Shown piece by piece: positions 49,720-64,000 of a stretch of 64,000 nucleotides of DNA. The stretch is from Zanthoxylum bungeanum (lineage: Eukaryota > Streptophyta > Magnoliopsida > Sapindales > Rutaceae). The position numbers and the translations under genes were made by a program. The DNA is taken from assembly GCA_019454045.1 (NCBI GenBank), contig SKCR01049645.1, positions 248,001-312,000 on the forward strand. The letters run 5' to 3'. Position 1 is the stretch's first letter, and each line of letters starts with the position of its first letter. The notes beneath the pieces are model-generated. The model was given only the letters and a program-made list of their open reading frames with translations, was not told the DNA's origin and did not search any database.

Positions 49720-50718
49720 TGATCCACGTCTCGAACATGACTTCAAAGTTGGAGTGGTTGACCCATATGGTAGCCAACCTGCAAAACTAGCAACTGGTTT
49801 GTTGTGAGTTATTAAAACTTAATAAGTAACCATACTAGTATTACAAACAAACAAATCAAACATATCAACAGTTTATCAAATTTACTAATGACTACAAGTT
49901 CGATTTATTAGCTTATTATTATCCTTTATGCTTAACCCATGTCAAATTCTCATGTCTACATATTCACATATATACCAATCTATTCACCAAACATCCAAAT
50001 CATACAATATGTCATTTTACATAGAAACCATTACAATCACAAGAAACTTGAAGTCACATTCTTAAACTTTATTATGAATGCACATCTATGAAATACCATC
50101 AATTCGGTAAACCAAATAAACTTTCTTCTATACCAAAACAAACCTCTTTTATCTTTCTTCAAATACGGTAACCTTACAATAACTTAACATTCGGGATTCA
50201 TATGCACTCATACATATTGTAGCACACTTTTCTTATATACATGCGATTACAATTTTAGAGTTCTTAAACATATACATACATTCCAATACAACTTAACAAA
50301 CACGCGTTATAACATCTAATGCTCATATTCATTTTCAAATTCATTCATTCATTTCACATAAGCATACAATATCCGTATATTTTACGAGTTCTATCATACA
50401 CAGATATACATGCAATCATTGTGTAGCCAACTATGGAGCACACATAACAATCAATACACCGGAGAACATATTGTCAAACAATACAAACATATGGATGGCT
50501 TATGCACACAATGCTTGTACGAGACTCATTAACTATTTTAGAATAGGTATGACATGTATTATGTTCGAATGGATTCCTAACCAGCTCGGCTACTACACCG
50601 TGAGACTATCAACCAATCAACATACACAGATCACACATAACATGTGACATAATTTTATCACACGATCTCACATACACAAGCACATACATGTCAAACATTG
50701 CTTATCATCTGGTATACA

Positions 50719-50721
<3 letters not shown>

Positions 50722-50757
<36 letters not shown>
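50722..50757. repeat. (TA)n microsatellite
   Basis: About 18 uninterrupted TA units followed by an ACACAC/CATTCATAC stretch, inside the solo LTR. Confidence 0.95.
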
Positions 50758-50764
<7 letters not shown>

Positions 50765-53700
50765 TCATACGTATTACTTCGAATTCCCATACCATAATGT
50801 TTAACAATCTTCATGTCTTTTACTTATCAATCAAATACACACTATTTCCAGAATTCTTATCAGAAGCATTAATTTATAAACACATTCATTCATACACACA
50901 CTTTACTCATTCAAAGAGCTTAGCTTATACCAATTTAGAAAATCATAGTTTGCCTCCATTCACCGATTCTGAATACCCAACCTATACATGTCTTAACACC
51001 ATATGCATATACAACTACATATTAATATATTCATATATTTCATATTCATTCACACATACATTTTCATATCATTACAGGTTCATAGCCTTACATACATTCA
51101 TGCATAGACATTAAGCTCATCAAACATTTCGCTTCAAATTAAAGCATTAATAAAAATCCATACATGTGGCGATTGATAAACTTAACTACACAAGATCTCG
51201 AACTTTGTTCTCAAGAATATCTTTTGGCTCACCTCATCTTATCCTAAACACTTCAATCATTTCCATATACATATATTTAACATAAATTAATCATTCAAGT
51301 ACTCATCTCATGGGTTACTTACCTGGCTTCGCGAGCACTTCAGGTCCTAACCAAATCTGCAAAAATAAATGGCGAAATGCCGTCATAATCATGATTTACG
51401 GAGTTCTCGACTTAACTATAATAAAATTATGGATCTTTCCAGAACAACCAAATCAAATCTGATTTCAATTATTCCAGTTATATTATTATTAAAATACCAT
51501 TACAAACTAATAATGCCACTGGTTAACTTGAATCCTCGGTTTACGTGTTTTTGAAAAATCTTCCGAAAAGTTTCCATAAATGCTATGGAAGGGTCTCGAA
51601 CCCTCTGAACCTTCCCAGATTTAACTAATAAATTTTCGTAATATCATATATAACTCATAATTATCATCAAAACCAAAACACATCTTTATACGCAAAAACT
51701 CGCTTTTACCGAAAACTTGCATATTCCATCGGATATACCAAACTCGTTTCGTTTTCACTCAAATTCTATTAAATGCACATATTCAATATACTAATACTCA
51801 AACAATTCAATTTATATTAATACTCTACTCTACGAAGCTACTAGATATATCCAAACATTTAACTATAAACTTGAAATTTACGGATTTACACTGAGAGGTT
51901 GTACCGAGATTTCGAGGCCATATACGGACTCCAAACAATCCCACAAATGCGCTGAAATCAATGAAATTCTGATCAGAGCTATTGTTCATCATGGGTCAAT
52001 ATTCATCTAAATCTTCCTTCATCGATTAGCGTGTAACCGTGTATGGAACGGAAAATTTGTCATCGTCAACTTGTGGTACTCTCTGAGAGCTTCAATTTAG
52101 TGGGTGGCTCGAACCGTGAAATGAAGCGACAAGCCGTGATCATGGAACCCATTCACGCATATCATTCTTTTCACTCGCACCGGCGACGTCAATCTGGGGG
52201 CTGTCGCAGGCCACCGCAAGGTGGAGGGGTGACCGACGCATCTCTCTGGCTGGTCGCGATGGCCGAAAGGCTGCTGGTGTGACCAGCAGAATACAAAACG
52301 TTAAATGGAGCTGGGGGGTCGAGTATGGGGTTTTAGGAAAATATGCCATTTTGGCAATTTAGAGAAACTCATGGGTATTTATAAAGAAATTTTGAAATTT
52401 ACATTCAGACCCCGAAAATTGCAATTAGGACTTTGTCATGGGCCTTTCTTGGAAATTTATATTTTTGAAGCCATTCTGATACAAATTTCGAAAAGTGTTC
52501 AACATGAACGTTGTTCGTCTCGAAATCACGTTTCCGATGGTTCAAGAATTAGCTCAATCGGAGTTCGTTTGCAATTTTTATAGCCTAAAAAGGAAACTTT
52601 TACATGTATATAGATAAAATCAGAAAATCGCGTAACCGAATTCTCTAAACCACACGTTTTCCAACGAGAAGAATCTCAACTTTAAAATATTTCGATCTAT
52701 TTTCCAACAGATAAAGCCTAATTTTTGAATACCATCTCATTCTAAATCCTTAACTTTAATTCAGAAATCTTCCTATATTGTTCTGAAAAACTTGGGATAT
52801 TACATCAAACCTTAAAAAATGAGTTTTCTCCCTAGGCTTACCCACAACCTTTACACCAATTTTCCTTTTAAGAAATTCCACTCAACAAGGAACTTCCCAA
52901 CTACAAGTGTATGAATATGAAGATTTTACAATTCACTTGGGCATTCACAAAAGATAAGAAGATTCAATATGTGAGTTGCTAACCCAAATGTATCAAAGCT
53001 CACTAATATGAATATGAAGATGAAGTATGAGCATTTCAAATGTAGAGAGTGTAAGATATAGAAGATTTGAAAAACTATCTTTGAAAGTTTTTGAAGCTTG
53101 TTTATGTAATCAAAAGATATATGAAAATGATTTTTGCTTTGAATATATTTTTCCTAAAATGTTCCCCATTGCAAAAATGAAACCAAACTTCAATTTATAG
53201 GCTTAAAATTGAATATGGCTGTTTTTCTGTTCTGATGTAGGTATGCCGGTCTACAGTACTGGTATGCCGGTCTAACATCAAGAAATGACTTCTGAAAATA
53301 TGATTGTTGTGTTTTTGAATGTTGAACAGAGACTGATATGGATACCGATATGAAGGCCGACATGATTTGGCCCTATTCCAAAATGTCTAAAAAATTCAGG
53401 TCTGACCAGTATGCCTATCTCAGACCGGTATGGTGATTGATATGTCAGTCTCAGACCAGTATGGTGACCGGTATCCCTGTCTCAGACCGGTATGTCTGTC
53501 TTGTTGGAATTTATGCCCTAGAGCTACATGTGTGAACGATTTTATGTGTTTTTAAATAATACGATGCATTATTCATTTATCAAAATTGTTTGTTTAATTT
53601 TCGCATATTATGTATATCATCTTAAATACCCTAGATTACTTTTGTGTCTTCAGACTTAGTGTATGAGTGTCATACACAAGAGGATTTAAGTCTGAAGTTA

Positions 53701-55062
53701 GTAATCTTAAATAGTCCATAGAGAGCGAACAAAGCGGGTATTTTGTTTGTGGTTTATCTTTAGCTGCGGTCCATTCTATATTTGTATGACGATCATGATC
53801 TGAATCGTCCATGTAGAGACATGAGAATGGAGGCACCTTGTATGATGCGATCATATAGGACTGGACCCATATGGAAATGACATTCTTATAATATCCGTTA
53901 AACTAAGAAAGTCATTTCGATCTACTAGATGGTCATATATGGATTGATCTTAATCCTGAATGTACTACGAACTCCTGCATGGGAGGCCATGTCCTTTGAT
54001 TTATAAAGGTGAGGTTGGTGTAGCAGTCCCGACCAATAGCTACGTACTTTGGGGGCATGGTCTGTTGTGTAGCTGGGAACGTTTTACATAGACATGGAGT
54101 TCACTCCTTCTTGCAAGAAGTAGAGGAGTATCTTTCTTAAGGGTTGATTTGGTGCTTGAACGATTTGAGCGCTCAAGTCTTTCTATTACGAATAGAAAGA
54201 TTAAAATTCATAATAGTTATGAATAAATCGTTCATTAGAGAATCAATGGTACTTAAGGTAAAAATAATTAGAGGGGTATAACAGACATTATGACCCGACT
54301 CTAATTACGAGATACTCGTGAAGGGTCAATTCTTATGTAATGACTATATCGATGGACACCGACTTGGTTCGGCTTAATATATCATCTGCGGCAACGAGAG
54401 TGCAGCTTCAGGTTTTTAGTGGAATAACCCGGAGTTAATAATTCAGAATATTTAATTAAGAGCTTAATTAATATTTCGAGAATATTGGAGCTCGGAACCG
54501 TAGGTCCATTTGGTCCCCGTGCTAGCTCAATATACTATAGCGGATTTAGTATAATTGGATAGTCTAATTATACACTCACATATGTCTAATTATTATTAAT
54601 ATGATTAATAATATTATTTGTCACACTTAGGACTATATATTAAAAGTTAATATATGGTTTATATAATAAATGATTATATGATGATTGTTTATAATTAATT
54701 ATTAAATTATATTTGATATAATTTAAATGAAGGCTAAGGTTGAAATTTCATATTTATGGGTTTTGGAAACCCTTGGCATTACTTTGGTAGTTATTTCATT
54801 TAAATGGATATTACTATTTAAATTTGTAACATATATTTACTTAAAGGTAAGTAAATGAGTTAACTCATTACAAGAAAAAAGGCCTTTACTGACACTAAGG
54901 TTAGTGACACTAGGCTAAAAGTGTCAGAAACGACGTGTAAATGGGCCTATTTCCGTGTTTTTCACTTAAATATCAATAATTACTGACACTATGGTATCAG
55001 CGATTTTAGTGTCAGTAATTACTATTACAATAGTATCAGTAAGAAATAAAAAAAAAAAAAAA

Positions 55063-55310
55063 ACGCGTAGTCGTCTGGAGTCGAACCAACACCTCGCGGA
55101 AGTGACGTTTTTCGCATATATTACTGACACTAGAGTATCAGTAAATTTAGTGTCAGTAATTAATGATACCTTAGTATCAGTAAAAAAATTAAAAAAAAAA
55201 TTATTTCCTTAAGTCTGCTGGGACTCGAAATTGTAACCATTGATATAAATTTTTTTTTTATTGTAAGGCTTTACCACTGGGCCAAATCGTGACTTTTGTT
55301 CCTTAAACCG
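55063..55310 (-). repeat. tRNA-like B box and A/B-box module in the CACTA left end
   Basis: On the minus strand, GGTTCGACTCC (about 55090-55078) is a perfect B-box match. A second module has the A-box-like TGGCCCAGTGGTAAAGCC (about 55286-55269) and a weaker B box TTTCGAGTCCC (about 55233-55223). The spacer between them contains a T/A-rich insert. Neither is an intact tRNA. Confidence 0.5.
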
Positions 55311-56693
55311 CGGTTTATAAAAATATATATGTATTTGTCGGGTCAAAACCTGAACCGTAGTTACCAAATCAATCTTAGTAATTTAGGGTTCCTCCCATTC
55401 CCACCTTTTTTTTCATCGCGCAGCCTTTGTTTCCCCCTTCTTTACTCTCAAATATGAATCTCTCATTTGTAATTTCTAAAATCTAAACAAAATCCAGTAC
55501 ATCCTATCAATTATCAACCTTCAATGGCTTCAATTTTTACTCTCGTTAGTCGGTCTCTCCTCAGTCCTCTGTAAGCAGTAAGCAGTTCAAACTTCGATTA
55601 TCAACCTTCAAAAGCTTCAAGTCCTGTTAGGTATGTCATTTTTTGCTCTCTCGGTCTCTCCTCTGGGTTTTTCTTTGCTTTTATTTTTGGATCATGAGGT
55701 AGGGTTGCCGGTTGCATGTTGAGATCTATAATGTTGATTGTTGATCCATTTCGTATAACTTTTATATCTGAAGTTTGAATTTTGGGAATTAAGACTGATA
55801 TATGCAAGGAGATTATTTCAAATCGTGGGGTATAAATTTTCCTTGAATTTCAGTGATTTTTCAGGAATTTTGTTCCAGTTATATGTGGGGTATAAATTTT
55901 CCTATAGAAGTGATTGACAAATGTTTATCCACAGATTATGGTCATTAGCTTTTGTAGGTTTTCTTGACATTGATTGCTAGTCACTGGCAATGTAGATCTG
56001 CTGGCATAACCTGTTGACTGTTACGTCTCACCTATTTTTGTCATTTGGAATTCTATTTTTATTTGTGTATGCTTTCTCTTCCTTATATTACTCAACTTTG
56101 TTGACTAGAGCTCATCTTTTATTGGCTTTGCATTTATCTTTATTGTTCATTTGGTGGGACTAAACTTTTCGAAAAAGTCATGGAGGCTGCTGGGACTACA
56201 CTTTCTTTCACAAGTTATAGGGAGTTTGATATTACTTAATTGCATAACCCATCTGCAGAGCTTTCTGGACAAGAATTTTGGTGGGGTTTATAATCTAATT
56301 CAGCTGCTCACTTGCTGTGATAAGGTGATTGTTTAATGTTTAATGTTTAATATTTTACAACCTTACTGATTTACAAAGTATTCTGTTCTTCCAAATCCAG
56401 CATAACGGTTTGCGAGCTTCTCATCATGGCCAAATTTTGATGGTCAGAGTTTCATGTCTGGTTTTACTAGAATTTATGTAGATTTCGAACTGACATATAG
56501 AGCTGTTGGTAATATTATCAAAATGTAAAAAGTAGATTTCTAACAAAAGAAGTTTCACAGGATCATTGTTTAAAGCACGCTTCAAAAAGTTATAATACCA
56601 CCAAGTTATAGTTGTTTTCTCTTTTATTTAACATTGGGTTATTGTTGCATTATTTATATGATATCCAATTATAATTTTTGTAGGGGAATTAGA

Positions 56694-57282
56694 GTGTATC
56701 AATCTTTACATTCTAATAATAAGAGCGGTAGTGTGACTTGGGTATCTGTGAAGGTACAAAGTTATGATATATATATATATTTTTGTGATATGCAACAATG
56801 AGAATATTTAGAATATGTCTAAATGAACTAATATTGATATGATAATTCTTTTTTATAGTGTCCAATGCAGCCTGGAAGTTTTGAATGCGGTTATTATGTG
56901 ATGAAATACATGCAGCAAATTGTAACAAATGTGAACATTCTAAAAGACAATGTAAGTTAACAATAGTTAAGTTTTATCACTAGTCAATTAAGATATCTTT
57001 TCAATTAAGATATCTTACTGTTTAAAATTCTAACTTATAAATATTTTAAAGTTCAAGGGGATTAATGAGTACACTCTGGAAGATATAACGCAACTCCGTG
57101 ATGATTGGGCAATATATGTTGCACATATAATCACACAGTATAATGAAGAGGTAATTACAAGGACATGTTTTACAGAGGTGATTATTACTTCCTATTTTTT
57201 CACTTTAATTCATGACATATTGGGAAATCTTCTATTCTTGCAGAATACAAATGACAAGGACAACATAGCTATTGTTCGTTGA
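56694..57282 (+). pseudogene. Ulp1-like (C48) cysteine protease fragment, four spliced exons
   Basis: Exons 56694-56753, 56859-56951, 57052-57150 and 57244-57282 join in frame with GT-AG introns and end at TGA 57280-57282. The second exon encodes CPMQPGSFECGYYVMKYM, containing the catalytic Gln and Cys of the Ulp1/SENP protease family. The next encodes EDITQLRDDWAIYVAH, similar to the C-terminal helix of plant transposon-associated Ulp1 proteins. The upstream part with the catalytic His and Asp was not found, so it is probably incomplete. Such fragments are often carried by plant CACTA and Mutator-like elements. Confidence 0.8.
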
Positions 57283-57926
57283 GTTAATGAAGTAGTATGG
57301 TATTTCTCTTTTCTGTAAATTAATACATTCTTGTTTCTACTTTTAGCTTAGAATTTTTTCCCCAGATTTTTTACTTCAGTGAAAGCAATATGAATCATAT
57401 CTTTTATTTCAGTTTTATGCCCTGATGGGTTAATTTGGTGGGTTAATTTGTTTTATTTGTGAGTTTTGCTAGTGGGTAGATTGCTTTGAGACTTGAAAGT
57501 TAAAACAATCATGATGTAAAATATTCTATTAACAGTGTCTCGATGTTCTCTATGTCAGACATGAACTTGGAGATAGTTTTTTACCTGATGAAGTTTTGCC
57601 ATGTTCTGATTGATACTTGTTGAAACCTTGGGGGATATGGCACCTGTCATCTGATGTGCTTTGAGGTGCAGCATGAATGCTATGGAAGCAGTATTTGATA
57701 TATTGAGATCTAACATGTTTATCTCATCTATTTTTATGGCAATTACCTGGAATGTTACATTCTAGTACATTTTGAGCTTTGAACTTTTAGTTTCCAGGAA
57801 TTCCATAATGAACAACTATCTTGTCATCTTGATTTGCTTCCTGCATTTGGAAACAGTATTAGATCATGTCATCTGATAAACTTCATCTGGTTCATGAGAT
57901 CCTTTTATTTCAGTTTTATGTCCGTC

Positions 57927-57978
57927 TATATATATATATATATATGTGTTGTGTGTGTGTTGTGTGTGTGTGTGTGTT
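57927..57978. repeat. (TA)n/(TG)n compound microsatellite
   Basis: A TA run followed by TGTGTTG and a TG run. It lies inside the CACTA element. Confidence 0.93.
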
Positions 57979-59901
57979 ATTGATTTGTTTGTTTTGGTGA
58001 TTATGTAGCGGTATGAAAGATACAACTTGTTATTATGGATGCCATTTGGTTTTTTATATGCATGCTCTTAGGTTGTTGGTATGGTTATTGTCAATAAGTG
58101 CTTTATGTGACAAAAATTAGATTAGGGTTATATTTTGTATTTTTATTTGGATGTATTTAATGTTTTTATTTATGAAGATATCGATTTTTTTTGGAAGTCC
58201 ATCTAATTCTTAACATTTGGTTTATAATTTCAGATTTTGTGCCAGATATCATATTGTTGGGGGATTGTTGCAGGCTTCTCAACAAGTATCATGAATTTTG
58301 GTGGGGGCATGACATTTTGATGGGACTTTAAGAGTAGTTTTTGAAATATATATATGTTAATTTAAAGATTGTCTATGGAGTTTTTGTATCATCATGTGAT
58401 ACTGTTGAATTGATTAATACGATTAATCTATTATATTGCGAATTTTATATAAATGTAATTTTTTAGTTTTTTATTTCATTGAGTTGGTATATATATATTA
58501 TATATATTATGATTAAATTTAATTACAAAAAATAAGAAATATATTGTGAAATAATACGATTTTTAATTTTAAAAGATATTGACGGATATTGATACTATAG
58601 TAACAATAATTACTGACACTAAAAATCAAATATATGCGATATACTGATACTGCAGTAACAAAATTTACTGACACTATAGTATCACTAAATACTGATGATT
58701 AGTGTCAATAATTCTGACACTAAAATAGTGTGAGAGATTACTGATACCATAGTGTCAATAATTTTCTGATACTACAGTATTAACGTTTACTGACACTAAG
58801 AATCACTGACACTAGAAACTAGTGTCAGTGATTTCTGGCTGCGGCAACACTGACACATTTATATAGTGTCAGTAAAACCCTTTACTGACACTAATTTAGT
58901 ATCAGTAAAGCCTTTTTTCTTGTAGTTGTTACAAAATTAAATGAAAAATTACCTATTATAACTTGTAATTGCCGAAAATTACAAAGCTTGGGAAGGGAAG
59001 AGTTGTTTATTTTGAAAACAATTTACCCTAAGTATAAAAGAAAATGTGATTTTTGTTTTTGCCTAATCCTCTTTCAAGAAACCCTAGCCACCTTTCTTCA
59101 TTTTCTCCAAATCCTCTCAAGAGTTGAGAGAAAACAAAAACAACAAGAAGAAGATATTAAATAAAAAAAATTGAGTGTGATTTATAATCTCTAAATAGGT
59201 TAGGGATTTATCTTGTGAATGTAGTACACCCTACTTTCCGTTGGTAACGAGACATAGCTCGGAAGATCGAGTGGTAGACCCGATCCGTCACATATTATCC
59301 ACGATAATGATACATCTCTCGGCACCACAATCACACGCATGAGAGATGAATAGACACAAGACTGGACCTGCTAGTTGTGTGCGTGACTGGATCTTTTTTA
59401 TGGCTCATGTTGGATGAGTAGTTGTGCATAAGATCAAAAGCCATTGATGCATATTGATGAAAGATGCAATTCTGGACAAGGCTGGTGCGTGTATTGAGGT
59501 TACTGGTTATTGAACGAAGTGTGGCGCATGATCCTATGTGCATACATGTTCATGGTTCATGTGTGGCTGATTATGATTATGCGCAGATCATCACCAAATT
59601 GAAAAACATATAAAAACAAAACAGCAAAGTCGATGCTTTATAGGAAGACGAAGGGTCACAGTGCCCCACATGCGATTTTGATTCACCAATATGATGTATC
59701 ATATGCGTGGTTATAATTTATGGCTCATAGTGCGGCTCGTGTGTGACGAGCATTTGGGAACTAATAAAATATGGGGCTGTTCGGATCTGAATTTTTAGGA
59801 GGAAAAATTCTGGATTAAAATGAGAAGGGCAGAAAAATTTTCATGGTCGATCCCGGGTGCCTAAGCCGCTTCCGCTGCGCGCGAGGAAAGCGTTTCCTAC
59901 A

Positions 59902-60624
59902 ATTGGCATCAAGAGCGAGGTTGAAAAGTATTCTTAATCCTTCTTTTTTCATTAAAGTTTCTGTTTTTAATATATTTATATGAGTTATAAATATGATATG
60001 CATGTTTAGATGAGTGGGCACAATGTGATATTCATATGATGAATGTTTTTGTTATTTCATGTGATGAATGAATTTTGCATTGGTCGTAAATTTTTCCGGC
60101 TCTTATTTTTGTTGTTGGTTTTGTTTTTGGGATGTAAGGCCATAATGCCATTGTTTACATTGCGTTTTTTTTTGTAAGAGTTTGGGGACAGTCAGGGGTT
60201 TTACCTCCACCGGTTAAATCCAAAAGGGATTTTTGACGGCGAAATTTTCAACTATTCCAAAAAAAAAATGTAAAATGCCGCTATGATCTCACACATAATG
60301 CTGCCTATGACTCTTTCATCATTATACAAATGTAATAATAAAATAGAAAAAATGACAAAAAAAAAAAAAAAATTAACAAATGTGTAAATATCACAATCTC
60401 CTACACAAACATCCTTACATATTCATATTTATCAAACTGAGCCTTAATGGGGTAAAAAAGAAATCTGCAATAGCAAACTGAGCCTTAATGGGTTCAGAGT
60501 GCTTTGGTACTTGTGAAACAATGATTTGCAAATATAATGGTAATTTAACAACAATTTCATAATTAATAAAAAAATGATAATTTTACAAATAATCACTTTA
60601 TGGACATGTAGTGGTAGCAAGAAA
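59902..60624 (+). other. Copia primer site and SQE downstream region
   Basis: ATTGGCATCAAGAGCGAGG (59902-59920) is the primer site. The next few hundred bases may be copia leader; no gag is visible. From about 60300 the sequence is AT-rich, with a poly-A run near 60358, and leads into the 3' untranslated region of SQE. The boundary between retroelement and low-copy DNA cannot be placed. Confidence 0.6.
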
Positions 60625-63278
<2,654 letters not shown>

Positions 63279-63382
63279 TAATTCTTCCTTTTTGGTCTCT
63301 GAATTCAAACAAATGTACTCTGCAAAAATATTAATGCAGTTATATATATATATCTTGATGGTCTGTTTAGTTTTGATGCGAT

Positions 63383-63394
63383 GGCTTTATATAG
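63383..63394 (-). promoter_or_regulatory. SQE TATA box
   Basis: On the minus strand CTATATAAAGCC lies about 105 bp before the ATG, implying a 5' untranslated region of roughly 75 bases. Confidence 0.7.
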
Positions 63395-63874
63395 AAATCA
63401 GTACATGCATTGTGGGGATTTGGTGATAATTAATAATAAACTTCAATGCAACTTTTTTTTTTTTTTTTTTTAATTTTTTAATTTTTTAATTATTGACTGC
63501 AATATTACCTTTGTGCGACGACGACTGGGCCTTCAATACTTTTGATATATGGAATATTCAGAAACAATGATTGTATTTGTATTTGTAGCAGCTAACGACA
63601 GTAAGTGGTGCGTGTGTGTATATATATATTAAAAAATATATATTATTAATTAAGGAAATTATCAGCTTTTCTTTGCGAAAGTTAAAACCACCTTGTTTTT
63701 TAAATTTATTAGTTGTTTACTTGATTTTTTTAAGAGGGATATTTTCCATCTAAATTGTTATTTTTTGGGTGGAAAATGTCATTTTCATAATTAATTTTTT
63801 TGGTGCAAAATAATTATAATTACTAATTTTGGGTGAAAAATATCACTTTTAAGGACTTAGGGTGGATCGTTGAT

Positions 63875-63937
<63 letters not shown>

Positions 63938-64000
63938 CTAAAGATTGGATGGATGATAATTTTTCTATTAATTATTTATATTTAATAATAATTAATAATG
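63395..64000. other. SQE upstream region, AT-rich, no gene
   Basis: It holds a poly-T run near 63450-63470, repeated GGGTGGAAAATGTCA/GGGTGAAAAATATCA words (63755-63850) and an (AT)n microsatellite of about 26 units (63883-63934). No open frame or mobile-element end was identified. Confidence 0.7.

Larger units (their letters stand above)
47467..52804 (-). mobile_element. Solo LTR of the TGTAATATCC family, itself interrupted
   Basis: It is the inverted relative of the solo LTR at 16265-19892: on the minus strand it starts TGTAATATCCCAAG and ends in GTGTTACA at 47467. The last 32 bp are duplicated in tandem (47467-47498 and onward). Flanks are TTAAA (47462-47466) and TCAAA (52805-52809), an imperfect 5-bp duplication. 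Without the nested LTR 47847-49719 it is about 3.46 kb. No coding sequence is recognised. The 50000-51300 stretch is a CAT/ACA-rich part of the LTR. Confidence 0.8.
46581..53501 (-). mobile_element. Sirevirus-like 5' LTR (second duplicate), interrupted
   Basis: Beginning at the primer site (46567-46580), the text follows copy 35906-36774 and extends beyond its truncation. It is broken by the solo LTR 47467-52804, resumes at 52805, and includes the ACCGGT-rich region (53225-53500). It ends where a copia LTR starts at 53502. The true outer end of the LTR is therefore missing. Confidence 0.65.
54866..58926. mobile_element. CACTA-type transposon, about 4 kb, carrying a Ulp1-like gene fragment
   Basis: The ends are inverted: left CATTACAAGAAAAAAGGCC then TTTACTGACACTAA; right, on the minus strand, ACTACAAGAAAAAAGGC then TTTACTGATACTAA. 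This is close to the plant CACTACAAGAAAAA terminus with one change on the left. Subterminal regions (54890-55200 and 58560-58900) carry many copies of TACTGACACTA and TAGTATCAGTAA in both orientations. No clear 3-bp target duplication remains. No transposase (TNP2) was found. Confidence 0.78.
53502..59901 (+). mobile_element. Copia LTR with adjoining primer site, split by a CACTA element
   Basis: It starts TGTTGGAATTTATGCCC and ends TTTCCTACA, followed at once by ATTGGCATCAAGAGC, a slightly changed initiator tRNA-Met primer site. It is therefore a 5' LTR on the plus strand. Without the nested CACTA element it is about 2.3 kb. A TATA box (GTATAAAAG, 59032-59040) precedes a leader typical of copia LTRs. 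No gag-pol follows, so the rest of the element is lost. Confidence 0.78.

Noticed and set aside
50698..51114. 138-codon open frame rich in Ile, Tyr, His and Ser
   Set aside because: Driven by a (TA)n run and CAT/ACA-rich LTR sequence; low complexity and no homology recognised.
55210..55310. Possible tRNA gene on the minus strand
   Set aside because: Only A- and B-box-like words are present; the anticodon arm is replaced by an A/T-rich run and no cloverleaf is apparent.
63279..63308. Longer SQE N-terminus beginning at 63308
   Set aside because: The codon at 63308 is TTG, not ATG. The first ATG in frame is at 63278 and is followed directly by the membrane segment.

Overview
This is a stretch of a plant nuclear genome, almost certainly a eudicot. 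It holds one recognisable host gene and about 60 kb of nested transposable elements. The host gene is squalene epoxidase (SQE) on the minus strand at 60625-63278: eight exons, GT-AG introns, and a TATA box about 105 bp upstream of the start codon. Its product makes 2,3-oxidosqualene, the precursor of sterols and triterpenoids. As printed, exon 4 lacks one G in a run of Gs, which shifts the frame at about residue 205. This is either a sequencing or assembly error or an inactivating mutation.

Left block (1-19981): the end of a decayed Ty1/copia pol gene (1-1392) is followed by its 3' LTR (1406-13880). That LTR is split by a young non-autonomous Ty3/gypsy element of Tat/Ogre type (2578-12646), which has 3.1-kb LTRs, a broken gag and only the last codons of pol. 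The copia element itself interrupts a TNP2-type CACTA transposase pseudogene (13881-15214, minus). The right terminal inverted repeat of that CACTA is at 19981, and it carries a further 3.6-kb solo LTR (16265-19892, target duplication CCTTT).

Middle block (20991-53501): a 5.4-kb non-autonomous LTR element on the minus strand with target duplication ATACC (20991-26351) is followed by a Sirevirus-like copia element on the minus strand (about 26760-53501). The Sirevirus-like element has been filled with later insertions: solo LTRs with intact target duplications (27583-30588, 33091-35008, 47467-52804, and 47847-49719 inside the last), a hAT-type MITE (29502-30142), and a copia element with gag-pol in one frame broken by stops (36775-44876). 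The gag/LTR segment of the host element is present twice, about 9.9 kb apart. The best explanation is a tandem duplication followed by LTR-LTR recombination in one copy.

Right block (53502-64000): a copia LTR (53502-59901) is split by a 4-kb CACTA-type element carrying spliced exons of a Ulp1-like (C48) cysteine protease and tRNA-like modules. It ends about 720 bp from the SQE stop codon. The SQE promoter side is AT-rich and shows no gene.

No tRNA, rRNA, CRISPR or prokaryotic feature was found. Apart from SQE, every coding trace here belongs to a mobile element, and all are broken. Boundaries with target duplications were read directly from the sequence. Family names come from recognised protein motifs and were not checked against a database.
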